This document shows positions 1 through 17,584 of a DNA stretch of 30,490 nt, one piece after another (positions within the stretch are counted from its first letter, which is position 1; every line of letters begins with the position of its first letter). The position numbers and the translations under genes are program-made. Location: contig NW_014578914.1 in NCBI RefSeq assembly GCF_000485595.1, forward strand, positions 11,926 through 42,415, written 5' to 3'. The stretch comes from Priapulus caudatus (taxonomy: Eukaryota > Priapulida > Priapulimorpha > Priapulimorphida > Priapulidae). Under the pieces are notes generated by a model. That model did not search any database, was not told the DNA's origin, and saw only the letters and a program-made list of their open reading frames with translations.

Positions 1-12
1 AGAGAGAGAGAG
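1..12. repeat. (AG)n microsatellite at the window edge
   Basis: The window opens with six AG dinucleotides; the tract probably continues beyond the edge. Confidence 0.7.
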
Positions 13-187
13 CAAGGGGGGCTTGGTTATAATTTTGGTATCAAATTGATTCTGCAGCTATCTCAGAGATATAAGGAAAGACGTTATTATGATATGCATC
101 AGCATTGCACGGGGCTTCACTTCGTGCATACGAATCACGCGTAATGTTTGAAATAGCCATCGTAACAAACTGCATAATAATAAATAA

Positions 188-193
188 TTTATT
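188..193 (-). terminator. Possible polyadenylation signal of the unrecognised minus-strand gene
   Basis: Plus-strand TTTATT reads AATAAA on the minus strand, about 160 bases past the predicted stop codon. The surrounding DNA is AT-rich, unlike the CpG-rich coding exon, which fits a 3' UTR. The hexamer is common by chance in such DNA. Confidence 0.35.
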
Positions 194-350
194 TTAATAA
201 CGAACGCTACAACACAAATCACAGACACGATCACCAGCATCGATTCACGTCGTCACATTTCAAAATAAACCGCCGGCAGTACATCATCCGGCAGCTCGGC
301 AATTGCATGCGAAAATTTATCGACACAATCATTTAAATCTAGCTGTATAC

Positions 351-1785
351 CTATATCACGTCGTCGCGTTGCGGAGCTTGCTGTTCTTTGCTCCTGCGTC
401 GTAGACGCTTTTCTATCCAGCGATGCCTCCGCTGTCTCCACGTCATTCCGTACTCCGATTCGGGCGTGTCGTACGCGTAAACCCTCCGGCAGCCTTCCCT
501 CGTCGTCGCATCCCGCTCATTCTCGTCGCGAAACAACACGTGCCGAGACCGGAGCCTGCGACCGACTACGTTTAACGGCGTCGTCCGGAAGCGATTGTCA
601 ACGTCACCGTTTGCGTCGCGCCTACGTCTGTCGACCTCGCGCTCGTCATCGTAGCCGGACACGAACGCAGGGGAGTGCGGGTCGGCGGTGACGCTAACCC
701 GCCTTCGCGTTCTATCACAAAGATTCGCGTCGTCGGTGAGAGGATGGGTGCGGTTCGCCAGCGGCAGGCGCGGGCAAGTCTGTGTCACACCACCGGAAGG
801 TCTGTCTACGTCGGAAGAAGAGGACTGGCTCCTGTCTCGGACCGACGTGTATCTATGACGTTCACGTTCCCGGCACGGTTCATGACAGGCACTGCTGCCG
901 CAACCACCTCCCTGCGAATCCCTCGTGCTCGGGACGCCGTCGCCGATCCCCGCACGTCGCGACTCGCTCGTCTGACGATGGCGCCGGCTGCTAGGTGGCG
1001 TGACGAGCGCGTCGCAGACGGGAGGCGGCTGCGACGACGCGCACGCTACGCTGCTTCTCCTTTTCGCTCGGTGCACGCACGCCGCCTCGGGATGAACGAC
1101 CGCGTTGTCGGAGACCGCGTCGTCGGCAACGCCAGACGTTTCCCGCGCCGTCGGCTCGGCCGCCGTCTCGCGAGCGACCTTCAACGATCCTTCGACCGAC
1201 ACGTTGCCCGTCCCTCCGTCCGGTAGGCCACCGACGAATTCGAGGTGTGCTTTCCTGCGACGACGGGCCTTGGCACCGACAGGCGCCCTGTTACTGACCT
1301 CGGAGGTAGAAGCTTCTCTCCGCTGAACTTTGCGTGCCGACCGGCAAGAGCGTGCTCTGCTGTCAAAGTTTGGCGACACCTGGTGTTAAAAATAGGAGAC
1401 ACTTTAACTTTGCCAACGGATTTGAGATGTTGTAGGTTTATAGCATATTCTAAGCAGAAAGATATTCCGATTTTTTAGTGCCACGGAATCAATTAGCAGT
1501 TAAATGTTAAATAAGCATGCGCTCCTGCACAAAGTTTAATCCAAATCTTTTGTCAGTAAATAATGACACAATTTAGTGTGAGTAATAAATATACAATTTT
1601 TGTCACGCATTTTGTAGAAGTATTACCCAAGAGAAGCCACTTTGCACATCTGGCGGCACGACTCGCGCCGTGATGGGATGCTCAGCTCCCATTACGGAAC
1701 GCGTCATGTACGGAAACCCCAGTACGGGACTCTCGGTGAATACCAGTTCTGGTTTCCGAGAGCTTCGTCTCCTTTTTCGTGGCAT
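351..1785 (-). CDS. Unrecognised two-exon gene, predicted 395-residue basic, serine/arginine-rich protein
   Basis: I predict two exons: 1785-1627 (53 codons, starting at an ATG with an in-frame TGA two codons upstream) and 1379-351 (342 codons plus TAG). The intron 1626-1380 begins GTAATA and ends CACCAG, and both sides are phase 0. The second exon is open for over 1 kb and its codons strongly favour G/C in third position (GAC, GCG, GTC, ACG), which looks like real coding rather than chance. An in-frame TAA sits just before the acceptor, as expected at an intron edge. Residues 3-11 form a basic, NLS-like stretch. The N-terminal 53 residues are ordered-looking and hydrophobic in places; the rest is rich in R, S, D and T and probably disordered, ending in a strongly basic segment. 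No membrane segment or signal peptide is seen. I recognise no family. The gene is divergent from the KIAA0930 homologue about 850 bp away. It could instead be a CpG-rich non-coding stretch. Confidence 0.55.
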
Positions 1786-2632
1786 AGTTCAGTGCACAGA
1801 CGTCACACCAATTCATGTATAATTATTTGCGACCAAAGAAGGTACTAGGTAGTCCCAGAGCCTGATCCAATGCCAGCGTTTGTTTACTGGCAGTCACTGC
1901 AGTGAGAGTGAGTGTTCTGTGTTGCTGTGTTACTGTTAGTGTTCGGTGAGATAGCACTACAGACTACAGTACGATCCACCGAACAAACCTATGGACACAG
2001 CCACGGGTTGCACGCCGGGGCTCTAACACCAACATATAATCATTGTTACGTTGAATTTTTATAAACCGTACATAACTATGAGAAATATTAATAAATGTTG
2101 ATCTTCAAGTTTTTAAATTGCCGACGTGCATCAACAAAAGAACAGCAACAACAATATTTCGCGAATTATGATTGGTCCTTAACCTCACCAGGCACATGTA
2201 GCCGATATGTGCTTTTATGAAAAAAATAGTCATTTTCTTACAAACCTAATAAAAAATGAACATTATACAACTATTTAGTTTATGGTAATTTTTTATCTAA
2301 TCAAATAACTTATTTTCTTACAGTAAATATTGATTGTAAGTATTTGCTAAATCAAGCTTTAGCGATGATATCATCGGAATTTACTATTATATAAATGTAA
2401 GGGGTTTCATGTGTTGGCATTTGAGTTCATTTGGAGCTGAGATTCCTGCTTTAGAAGATAATAAACATACAACTAACAAAATTTTTTCGGTAATTATAAG
2501 CGCCAAGTGTCGTAATTAAATGGAAAGAAAATACAGCATCCTGATAGAGCTCAAACTTGTAGCTACCCCCTCCCCTGTGATCGAAAAATAATTACTTAGG
2601 TCGGCTGTAGTGAGGGCGTCAAGAGCGTCAAA
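1786..2632. promoter_or_regulatory. Divergent intergenic region between the unrecognised gene and the KIAA0930 homologue
   Basis: About 850 bases separate two start codons that face away from each other, so the stretch must hold both promoters and 5' UTRs. I see no clear TATA box or repeat. The 1860-2040 part is moderately GC-balanced and 2200-2520 is AT-rich. Confidence 0.5.
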
Positions 2633-9595
<6,963 letters not shown>

Positions 9596-10966
9596 TCGTG
9601 GTATGTATGAACTGTTCTAGGCAATTACCGTGGAGTACTTCTGTTTGTAAGAGTGATGCAGAGCGGCTGCATCATGGAATGTATGGTGCCTGGATAATCA
9701 CTGAAAGAGAGAGAGAGCGATGAAATACAGTTGGTTTGCATAGATTCGCGTAGTGTTTTATACTCATTCAACATTGACCCCATCGGGATATCCTCCTTTA
9801 TTTTTTCAGTTCGTTTTTTCTTCGATGGTTTGCCGTAAAATAACTCACGAGGCAGTAAACTTCTAGTATCAGCCGATCCAGCTTGCCACTTGTGCAGCAC
9901 TCCACAGTTTAGAGCCGTCCAACGGTATATCACAATAGGTTTATATAGTCATGTTATCGTTGACTAGTTGCACTCGTACTCCTAGTGGCCCTCTTTTCTA
10001 AATGATGCTGAGTATACGGTTTTCTGAAGAGAGGTGCAAGAATTCCACAGTGGCTCTCCGCATGTACATAATTCGTGATAAATCGTGGTGCGCATTCCGG
10101 CGGATTAAATATGTTTGCTTCGTAGCATCGGGTTAGCTCTGGATCCCGAGTGGATTTCGCAGACGATATTCGGAAGGCTCCTCGTTGTGTTATATTACAT
10201 TAGAAGTACCATTCCACGTGCGACGGCAACAGATGTCGGCTGGTGCCGTTAACCATGTGTCAGTGTGCTCTGTAGTTAGTGAATTATCTAGTCATGTGTG
10301 AGCTACTGAAGCGAGCAATCACTGATGGTGCGTTTATATGAGATATCGGATACGATGGAAGATGCGCTTGCAGACAAGCCTTGTGACACCTCCGTCCCAG
10401 CTTGTGCTAGTAGCGACACCTAGTGGGAAACAGTACAAACTTTTGTATTGGTGGGAAGTTTCCTGGTTGGGAGAGAGTAGTTATGACCTCTGTTATTGTG
10501 ATTTGATGTTCCGGGTTCGTGTGATGTCTGAAATCTTAGAAATAGTATAGATAGACAAAATGGAACTATTTTTGAGCAGGTTTACGATAAAACTAATTGG
10601 AATTTGGTGCAAATTTCTGTTGACCTGAACAGAGAAAACAGAGGATATAGGATATAGGATATATGAATCAATTCTCACAAAAAATGTACTTACAGGTGAT
10701 GTGATCTCTACTCAGAAATAGTCTGATGTAATTATGAATATGATTCGTTTTACGATTAATATATTTATTATGAATAGTTCTTCTTTTATGAGATGTAAGC
10801 GGTGTATTTTATTTTATTTTATTTACAATCACTGTTGTGTGAGGAAATGTTTACCGGTTTGGTTATTTATGAGTTCTTTGCTACCTCTAAGTCTTCGATT
10901 CGCAACTTTTGTAAATTATAAAACACAACGACTACTTAATGAAATGAAATTTGATCAGTGCAGCAC
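9596..10966. other. Spacer downstream of the KIAA0930 homologue
   Basis: This probably begins with the KIAA0930 3' UTR. I see no AATAAA close by; a variant ATTAAA lies at 10104. There is a short GA repeat near 9706-9718 and a GGATATA triplet repeat near 10643-10662. The antisense open frame at 9625-9933 matches nothing I recognise. Confidence 0.5.
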
Positions 10967-11188
10967 CAGGGGCGTAGCTACGAGGGGCACGCGCCCCCTC
11001 ACAAATTTTCTGTGCCCCCCCCCAGGTGCCCCCCCCACTGAAAATTCATGCTTTATAAAAAAAAAATTGAATTAAAAACAATGCCGCTAGAATAGTATAA
11101 TACAAAGAAAAGATATATTGTGCCCCCCCACGAAAATGTAAGGCCCCCCCCAGTGCCCCCCGCTGAAAAAATCCTAGCTACGCCACTG
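10967..11188. mobile_element. 222-bp non-autonomous hAT-type MITE with 8-bp target duplication
   Basis: The ends are CAGGGGCGTAGCTA and TAGCTACGCCACTG, inverted with one mismatch. The 8-bp repeat TGCAGCAC lies immediately outside both ends (10959-10966 and 11189-11196), the hallmark of hAT transposition. The interior has several C7-C9 runs and no coding capacity. Ends of the CAGNGGCGTAGC type are widespread in animal hAT elements. Confidence 0.92.
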
Positions 11189-11396
11189 TGCAGCACTATC
11201 AATAACACCGCTTATAAAATCACGTTAGTTCGAACCAAAGAGGTAACAGAAAGCATGGAAATATCGATGTTTCTAATGAGGCTGAGTTTAGGGTCACGGC
11301 CCTGTTATTTTTGTACATATCGTGTAACAGTGTTGCGTGAGCCATACTTGCCATTGTAGTCTATATGATGAGTTGCTACTGGTCAGTTTTGCTGAA

Positions 11397-11694
11397 GGGG
11401 TCGTTGTCGTATCAGGTACTACAGATATGTACCCGAGGTACATATATGTATACACAAAGTGTACCAGACTTGTACTACAGAAGTGTACCCTAACCCTAAC
11501 CCTAGCCCTAACCCTAACCCTAACCCTAGCCCTAACCCTACCCCTAACCCTAAACATACCTTATATAAAAATATAAACATAATACTAAACAACCTAAAAC
11601 TACCTCCTAATTATATAAAAATATAAACATAATACTAAACAACCTAAAACTACCTCGGGTACATATCTGTAGTACCTGATACGACAACGACCCC
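11397..11694. mobile_element. 298-bp inverted-repeat element carrying telomere-like repeats
   Basis: Bases 11397-11440 and 11651-11694 are perfect reverse complements over 44 bases. Inside are an imperfect CCCTAA array (11488-11555) and a 46-base unit present twice (11561-11606 and 11611-11656). The second copy runs into the right arm. There is no coding capacity. I could not identify a target duplication. Confidence 0.85.
11488..11555 (+). repeat. Interstitial telomere-like (CCCTAA)n array
   Basis: About eleven hexamers, mostly CCCTAA with CCCTAG and CCCCTA variants. The strand reads as the C-rich telomere strand of TTAGGG-type animals. It is enclosed within the inverted-repeat element, not at a chromosome end. 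Confidence 0.9.
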
Positions 11695-11889
11695 ATCTGC
11701 GTCAGTTCTATGAAACGGACGGCCATATTAGATTTTGAGTCCGTGCCCAGTGATCTGGTATCACTGACATTGTAGTACCGATACTTGTGGGTTCAATTGT
11801 CACCTTTTATTTATCAGCTGCAAACGTGGATAGTATCAACCAGGCATAGAGCATTGATTATGAAGACGCGTTGCGGATCGTACGGCTCA

Positions 11890-12327
11890 TAGGGTCTATG
11901 TCCCCCAGGGAACTATCGGAGGGTACCCTGGGTACGGTTCGATATATCGGAAAGTACCTCGGGGTACTATACGATATGTCGCTGCGTACCCTGCATTGTT
12001 CCACCGTACCCTGACTTTATATGGACGTACGTATTTCCGATGTTGTAAAACTAAAATATAAAAGCTAGCTCTTCGTTTAAAAAAAAGAAAATATAGTCAA
12101 ACATAGCATACATTTTTATTGGATTGAGATGTTTTGAGGTTTCTTCTATGTGATGTGGTAACTTGACAGAGTGTATGTATTACGACATCAGTTGGCTGAA
12201 AGTCAGGGTACGGTGGGACAATGCAGGGTACGCAGCGACATATCGTATAGTACCCCGAGGTACTTTCCAATATATCTAACCGTACCCAGGGTACCCTCGG
12301 ATAGTACCCTGGGGGACATAGACACTA
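11890..12327. mobile_element. Long-TIR MITE, intact copy A1 (about 438 bp)
   Basis: The two arms of roughly 125 bases are inverted repeats beginning TAGGGTCTATGTCCCCCAGG and holding many GGTACC/GGGTAC motifs. The central 190 bases are AT-rich and non-coding. A second copy lies at 17585-18736 with its centre in the opposite orientation, so A1 and A2 inserted in opposite directions. No clear target duplication was found. Confidence 0.88.
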
Positions 12328-12907
12328 TGAGCGATCGTACGATGTGTGCCATTACAAACGTCTGCTTGTATGATTACCCGAGTAGTGACGCGTAGTTGGA
12401 TTAGTTTACATGTGCAAAGTCATGATGTCATGACATAGTGATCATCTGTGTTGCAACCATAGCAATGAAAGGTAATCATGTCTTAAGTCCGTGTTCCGTG
12501 CATGTGTTTCGTTTCTACATAGATTGCACTTCAGATCGACAACTTCAGTTGTTGACCTAACTGTGAAAATTCTTGGTAATAGTTCGACGTCTGTTTTAGT
12601 TGGAGAAAGTTTATCTTGAAGCTTAGGCTGTCAAGTCTGGAAATTAGAAAAGGCTTCTCATAGTCTTTACATTCAATATCTGATCAAATCCACGTTGCGT
12701 TAGCCAGAGGATGTACAGTTTGTACAAGAAAATGCACTCGAACAATGAACCAATCTCAGATTTGTTTAATGATAGCATGGATGGTATTAATGCAGACAGA
12801 TTTCCAATGCAATTTCCAGGTCTGTGAAATCAGTGTTATAGTGTTGAATTATTAGGATTTTGTATGGATATATGCTTATTAGATGGAATGTAATAGATAC
12901 CATTATA

Positions 12908-12997
12908 TCAAGAGCTAATAAACACCTTTTAGTATTTATTTACCTAATAAACACCTTTTAGTAGTAATTTACACCTTAGGTATTTATTAGCTCTTGA
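12908..12997. repeat. Small inverted-repeat element of about 90 bp
   Basis: The arms 12908-12926 and 12979-12997 pair over 19 bases (TCAAGAGCTAATAAACACC, one mismatch). A direct repeat AATAAACACCTTTTAGTA lies at about 12916 and 12944. TATA occurs just outside both ends. It could be a tiny MITE. Confidence 0.55.
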
Positions 12998-13383
12998 CTA
13001 TATCATGAACATTATCATATCTATACATATGGTCATGATTATGTCAACAATCATGTGCAGAAGTAACAACAGCATCAACGTCAGCAGTAATGCCAACAGT
13101 TGCTTGTGTTTGTTATCTGTAAATATTGTCTTCCAATAAAAAGGTTGATAAACACTGAACGACTTAACACCGCTCGATTATATTTTAAACAGGAAGACGT
13201 GATCAGAGTCTGCGGTTTATAGTGTGAAGTGGTGGGCCAGCGTTTTACCTAGCCGGTAATCAGGGTCTTTATCTTGATTTTGATTATAATACCGCGTGGT
13301 ATGGCCGGAGTACAAAGCAGATTGACGTTTAGGTTGGACTTTGTGCTTGCGATGGTGAGTCTGTAAGTGACTGTCGCTAAGCT

Positions 13384-13650
13384 GACGTGGTCACGTTATA
13401 TTGGGTAACGCACTGCTAGTGGAAGTCTAAAGTGGTCACAGTATATTGGGTAAATAATGGATATTAGTAGTCTTTAGAGGTCAGGATATGTTGGGCTAGT
13501 CATGGGCTTTGGCAGTCTGTAATGGTCACAGTAAATTTGTTAAGACATTGCTGTTGGTCGTCTCAAGTCGTCAGGGCATATTGGGCAAGGCACAGGTGTT
13601 GGTAACATGTAATGATCATGGGATATTGTTGTTGGTAGTCTAAATTGGTT
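13384..13650 (+). repeat. Degenerate 45-bp tandem repeat
   Basis: Units start GTCTNNAG at 13425, 13470, 13515 and 13560, and share GGTCA, ATATTGGG and TTGGTAG blocks at constant spacing. Divergence is high, so the array is old. It is not an open frame. Confidence 0.7.
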
Positions 13651-15038
13651 CGGTGTGTGACGGGCAAAGTGTCAAAAGGTGACAGTTATTCACGGAATAG
13701 CTGTCAAGAAAGTTCAGCTACTATGCCGTAGCAAAAGGCAGAACCTATAGCCTAAACACAAGGGTTGGTAAAACCTGGACCCTGTCTCTAGAAAGATTAC
13801 CAGTAAAACACTAACAAAGTTATTAAGAACGTTGCAATAAAAACGCGAGCGTTGAGATTACATCATATTCACACATTCTTTATTTTTTATATTGATTTAT
13901 TAATATACGATATAACAAAGCTGGATCCTGGACATCAGCTCTGCACCATGACCAGCTACTACGGTGCATGATCCGAAATAGCATGGCAACATGGAGTTTC
14001 CCTGCTTTACCACTAAATATCTGCAGTGCAGCATTATGTTGTTATCTTACACGGGACAACAACAAAATGGTGGCTCTTGGACACAATCGAACGCCTTGCA
14101 CGCATACGAGTGTCACGTCCATATTTTCTAACCTTGCAATGCACGAAGTTTCACATGACATTCAGACATGCCTCAGAGATGTGTACGGCACGATACAAGT
14201 ATCAGCAACGTGTTAGTTCGTGCCTATATTTAGAAAAAAATGGTGGATATAGACAATGTTAGAATTCGATAGCTTTAACTTTCATCAACAGGGTGATCAA
14301 TAGTCATTGTTTGCTGTTAACTACAAAACATTAATATCATAGCAAACCGACAAGGAAACAAGAGGCGTTAAAGAGTGTTACTGCTAAACACCCTACAGTT
14401 TACAAGGTATCTACAGTGTTTTACAAAGTACGTCGTACGTATAAATGTGCTTTTATACACAACATATCTGCAAAAATCATCTTGCATGTGAGTCACACAC
14501 GTTCAAAATTAACGTATTATTCATGACCTTCAGCCTCATCGTACTATAGAAATTGTCACAAACTACGCATCCAGATTAGCCCAATATTTAAATATTCTAA
14601 GGATGATTTGAACATAGTAGAGTGCTATTAGCAACTGCTTGGCGATTGTAGAGCACCACAACTTCCTGCTACAGCCTGGGTACCATCCACCGGTACACAG
14701 AGACTGAGAGACGTCCTGAACCCAACTAAGATTTTCCGAAATTACGAAAAGAGAGACTGCCAATGTGCCAGCAACGTTGTGGCCCCATCGTTCACCATAC
14801 GCGGACGCGTGCCCACAGTATGGCAGTGCAGCATGCCTTCCCACAATGCAGCAGCCGCTGCACTGAGCATCACAGTTCGAGCGGGCGGCAGAACGAGCGC
14901 CCCGCCCGCGCGGGAACCGTCGGCAAACACGAACGCTCCCGCGACCGTGTTAGCGCGTTGCATTGTGGGAATGCCGCACGCGAGTCTATTTACACAAGGC
15001 AGGAGGGATGGCACGCTCGCGCTCGCGCGAGCGATGAA
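13651..15038 (-). other. Probable 3' UTR and downstream flank of UBE2M
   Basis: Reading on the minus strand, the UBE2M stop is followed by a GC-rich stretch (about 14770-15020) and then AT-rich DNA. Two AATAAA signals in minus orientation lie at 13879-13884 and 13896-13901, so the transcript may end near 13870. Inside the GC-rich part, TTCCCACAATGCA (about 14838) and its reverse complement (about 14960) form a 13-base inverted pair. No other gene is visible. Confidence 0.45.
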
Positions 15039-16937
15039 TCATTTGAGACAACGGTCAAAGTAGATGGCCCCGATGTAGCCTCCCCGCATCGATTTCTGTA
15101 CGTTCTGTTCGAAGAGTCTTCGATTGCTCTGAAGCACCTCGGCAGCTTCCTTGTTAAGCGGGTCTTCAGGGTTCGGCTCCTGAAAACGAGGAACGGCAGT
15201 TAATCGTGGAGAATCCTAACTATAGCCAGGGTTACCGCTATCGTTCGCAAAATGCAATAAATAAATAACATTGGCGATTTTACTTCACTAAGTGGCGAAT
15301 ACACTTGGCGATTGATCTAATTGCTCACAAAATTACAATTGACTAATGAAAGCATCAAATTGCAGTCCTGGTCCATGCTGAAATCATAACTCTGAGTTAT
15401 GGACTTACCAGGAAGAGGTACTGTAAGCCATACACAATGGAGTTAACTGTCAAAACTGGCTTCCAGTCTTCCCTGAAACAATAAATACAACACAAATGAG
15501 AACATGGGCGATACCTGGTGAGATACCCAAGTTCTTGACTTATCAAACTCTGAATTTGGATATATAAAAGGGCAAGTTGCGGCAGTATAAAGTTCCTTTC
15601 CGCAATTGCACACCATGCAGAAATCACGAGTAGGATGAATGTGTTTTTGGTTCATTAGTTAGTTAATGATAAAAGGGACTTACCTTAATATATTTAGACA
15701 GACGTTTCCCTCCAGGTCAATGTTGGGATGGTAAACTAGTGTCTCACACTTGACTTTAGGAGGTTCATGTGGGTAGCCCTGACCTACTTTGAAGCTGAAT
15801 GAAAACCTACCGCCTCGATAGAAACCCTGCAAACATAAGAATTTTCATGAAATTTACATACATAAACTCGGGAAATGCACAGCGCACGAAAACTTCACGT
15901 TTATGCGGTTAGCCATGTATTGGCTCATTCAATTGATTATAGGAAACTGCCCGGACTGTAAAACAGTGCGCAAAATGTAAAGATAATTGTAGTACATTAC
16001 CTCATCTGGTGAGATGATGAGTTTAAAGGTTAGCAGGTCGTCCTGATCTGGGAAATCGACCTGACACGTTTTTGGCAAATTCAGCTCATTAATATCTGAA
16101 ATGAAACATAGAAAGATTATATATGTATATATATTATAGTGTGCAAAACATACATGATGCCACATTAGTCAGGTACACTCTTTAGCCACACTTTTTTTCT
16201 TATTTATTCCAAAAGTGATGCAAAATGTGTGTATGGATATCATTAAGCTGTGCTAACAACTCAGTTTAGCTGCCATTGGCTTAATGGAAAAGGGTCATGC
16301 ATTATTTGGGTGGAAGTCCATTAAAGTATTAATATTATTGAGATGTACTCTCACCCGGGCCTCATCTATAGTATAAGTAATCTATTCACGGATTCGGTTA
16401 CCAATACAGGGGTAGAAAATGGGTTGAAAGCCTGATGTGCCAAGTTGCACATGTGCAAGCCAAATCCATATGCCAAGTTCACATGTTATATATTTATTAA
16501 AATATCAAAAGGAGGCATATACTATTAGTTACAACAGCTCAGCCAGAGAATATGTCGTTGTGAGTGATGTCAACCTCAGTGATGACAAGGAAATGAAAGG
16601 TCGTTTACTATTCTACTACTACTAGTACTAGTACTAGCCATTGTTCTGGCATAGACAGTACATCGTACCAAAAATCCTTATTTATTACTAACACCTTGTA
16701 CATTAAAGAAGTACGCATACATTATAGTAGCAGAACAGGTTCTCCTAATTATATTAGGGCAATAATCAGTGTGGGTATCCTATCCTTAGGCTTAACAACG
16801 ATCATGTGATCATTTGATGTACATTACGGTTACCAACCTTTCTGGATTCTAAGCTGAGCAGCTGATTGTCGCGTTCCCGGATGCTGGACGGTCTCACCGT
16901 CTCTCTTCTGTTGTTTTAATGAAAATAACTTAATCAT
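15039..16937 (-). CDS. UBE2M: UBE2M (UBC12), NEDD8-conjugating E2 enzyme, complete, 180 residues
   Basis: This E2 takes NEDD8 from the APPBP1-UBA3 E1 and passes it to cullins with RBX1 and DCN1. Coding exons in transcript order are 16937-16838, 16095-16001, 15826-15684, 15472-15409 and 15179-15039; phases match throughout and every intron is GT-AG. The N-terminus [11 protein letters not shown] is the E1/DCN1-docking peptide specific to UBC12. The core holds INELNLP, the HPN motif ([10 protein letters not shown]) and catalytic Cys108 in [11 protein letters not shown]. The protein ends [14 protein letters not shown]. At 180 residues it is close to the 183 of human UBE2M; the difference is in the linker after the docking peptide (about residues 12-26). 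It is divergent from VPS37 about 2 kb away. The identification is secure. Confidence 0.97.
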
Positions 16938-17584
16938 GACGAAGCCTGTTTTAAGTGTGATTATATCACAAATCTAAATATAAATAACAACCAGAAGAGA
17001 ACGAGTAATCAGGATTAAGTAATAACAGTCCCTACTTCGACGCACAGGACGTGTCACAATAAATTAACAGCTCTAAATTATTTCAGTACGCATCGAGTGG
17101 CATCATAACACATGTGCATATACTGGTTTATATTGTACATATTATATTTAAAATAACCAACAATTAAAATCTTGAAAGTATATTGCTGCTATAACAATAC
17201 CCGTACTTAGTCTACGTTCATATTTCTCATGTCGACACATATGTGCACTGTATCGCACAGGATTTCCTGCTCATATAAATTTATTGCTACACATACAGGC
17301 ACAGAGGGCGCGCGCCCTAATTTATCTGTATGAGTAACTCCTTTTATAAATAACATTAAAAACTTGTTTTGACGTTACGTTTAAATAGTTGAATCTGACG
17401 TAGTAAGACTTAGCTTAAGTTAAGCTTAGTGTCACTAGGGTGTCACTAATGTCACTAGGTAGATGTTACTGTGCTCAAATTTGTTGTGAGAGTGGATCGA
17501 ACTGGCACTGACACTGAGTCTGACAGTGTCACGTGTCAGTGGCGCTCATACTCATACGCATACTCATAGTCACACTCATAGTCA
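16938..17584. promoter_or_regulatory. UBE2M side of the UBE2M/VPS37 divergent spacer
   Basis: This holds the upstream region of UBE2M. It is AT-rich, with GTCACTA repeats near 17430-17455 and a CTCATA-type hexamer tract at about 17545-17588 that directly abuts the A2 element. I see no clear core promoter motif. Confidence 0.4.

Noticed and set aside
675-1226. 183-residue plus-strand open frame
   Set aside because: It lies antisense to the better supported minus-strand exon; the CpG-rich composition keeps several frames open by chance, and it has no splice or start context of note.
11488-11555. Possible chromosome end
   Set aside because: The telomere-like array is short, imperfect, enclosed by inverted arms, and followed by ordinary gene-bearing DNA on both sides.
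14763-15203. 146-residue plus-strand open frame
   Set aside because: It overlaps the last UBE2M exon in antisense and continues through its GC-rich 3' UTR; no family features are visible.
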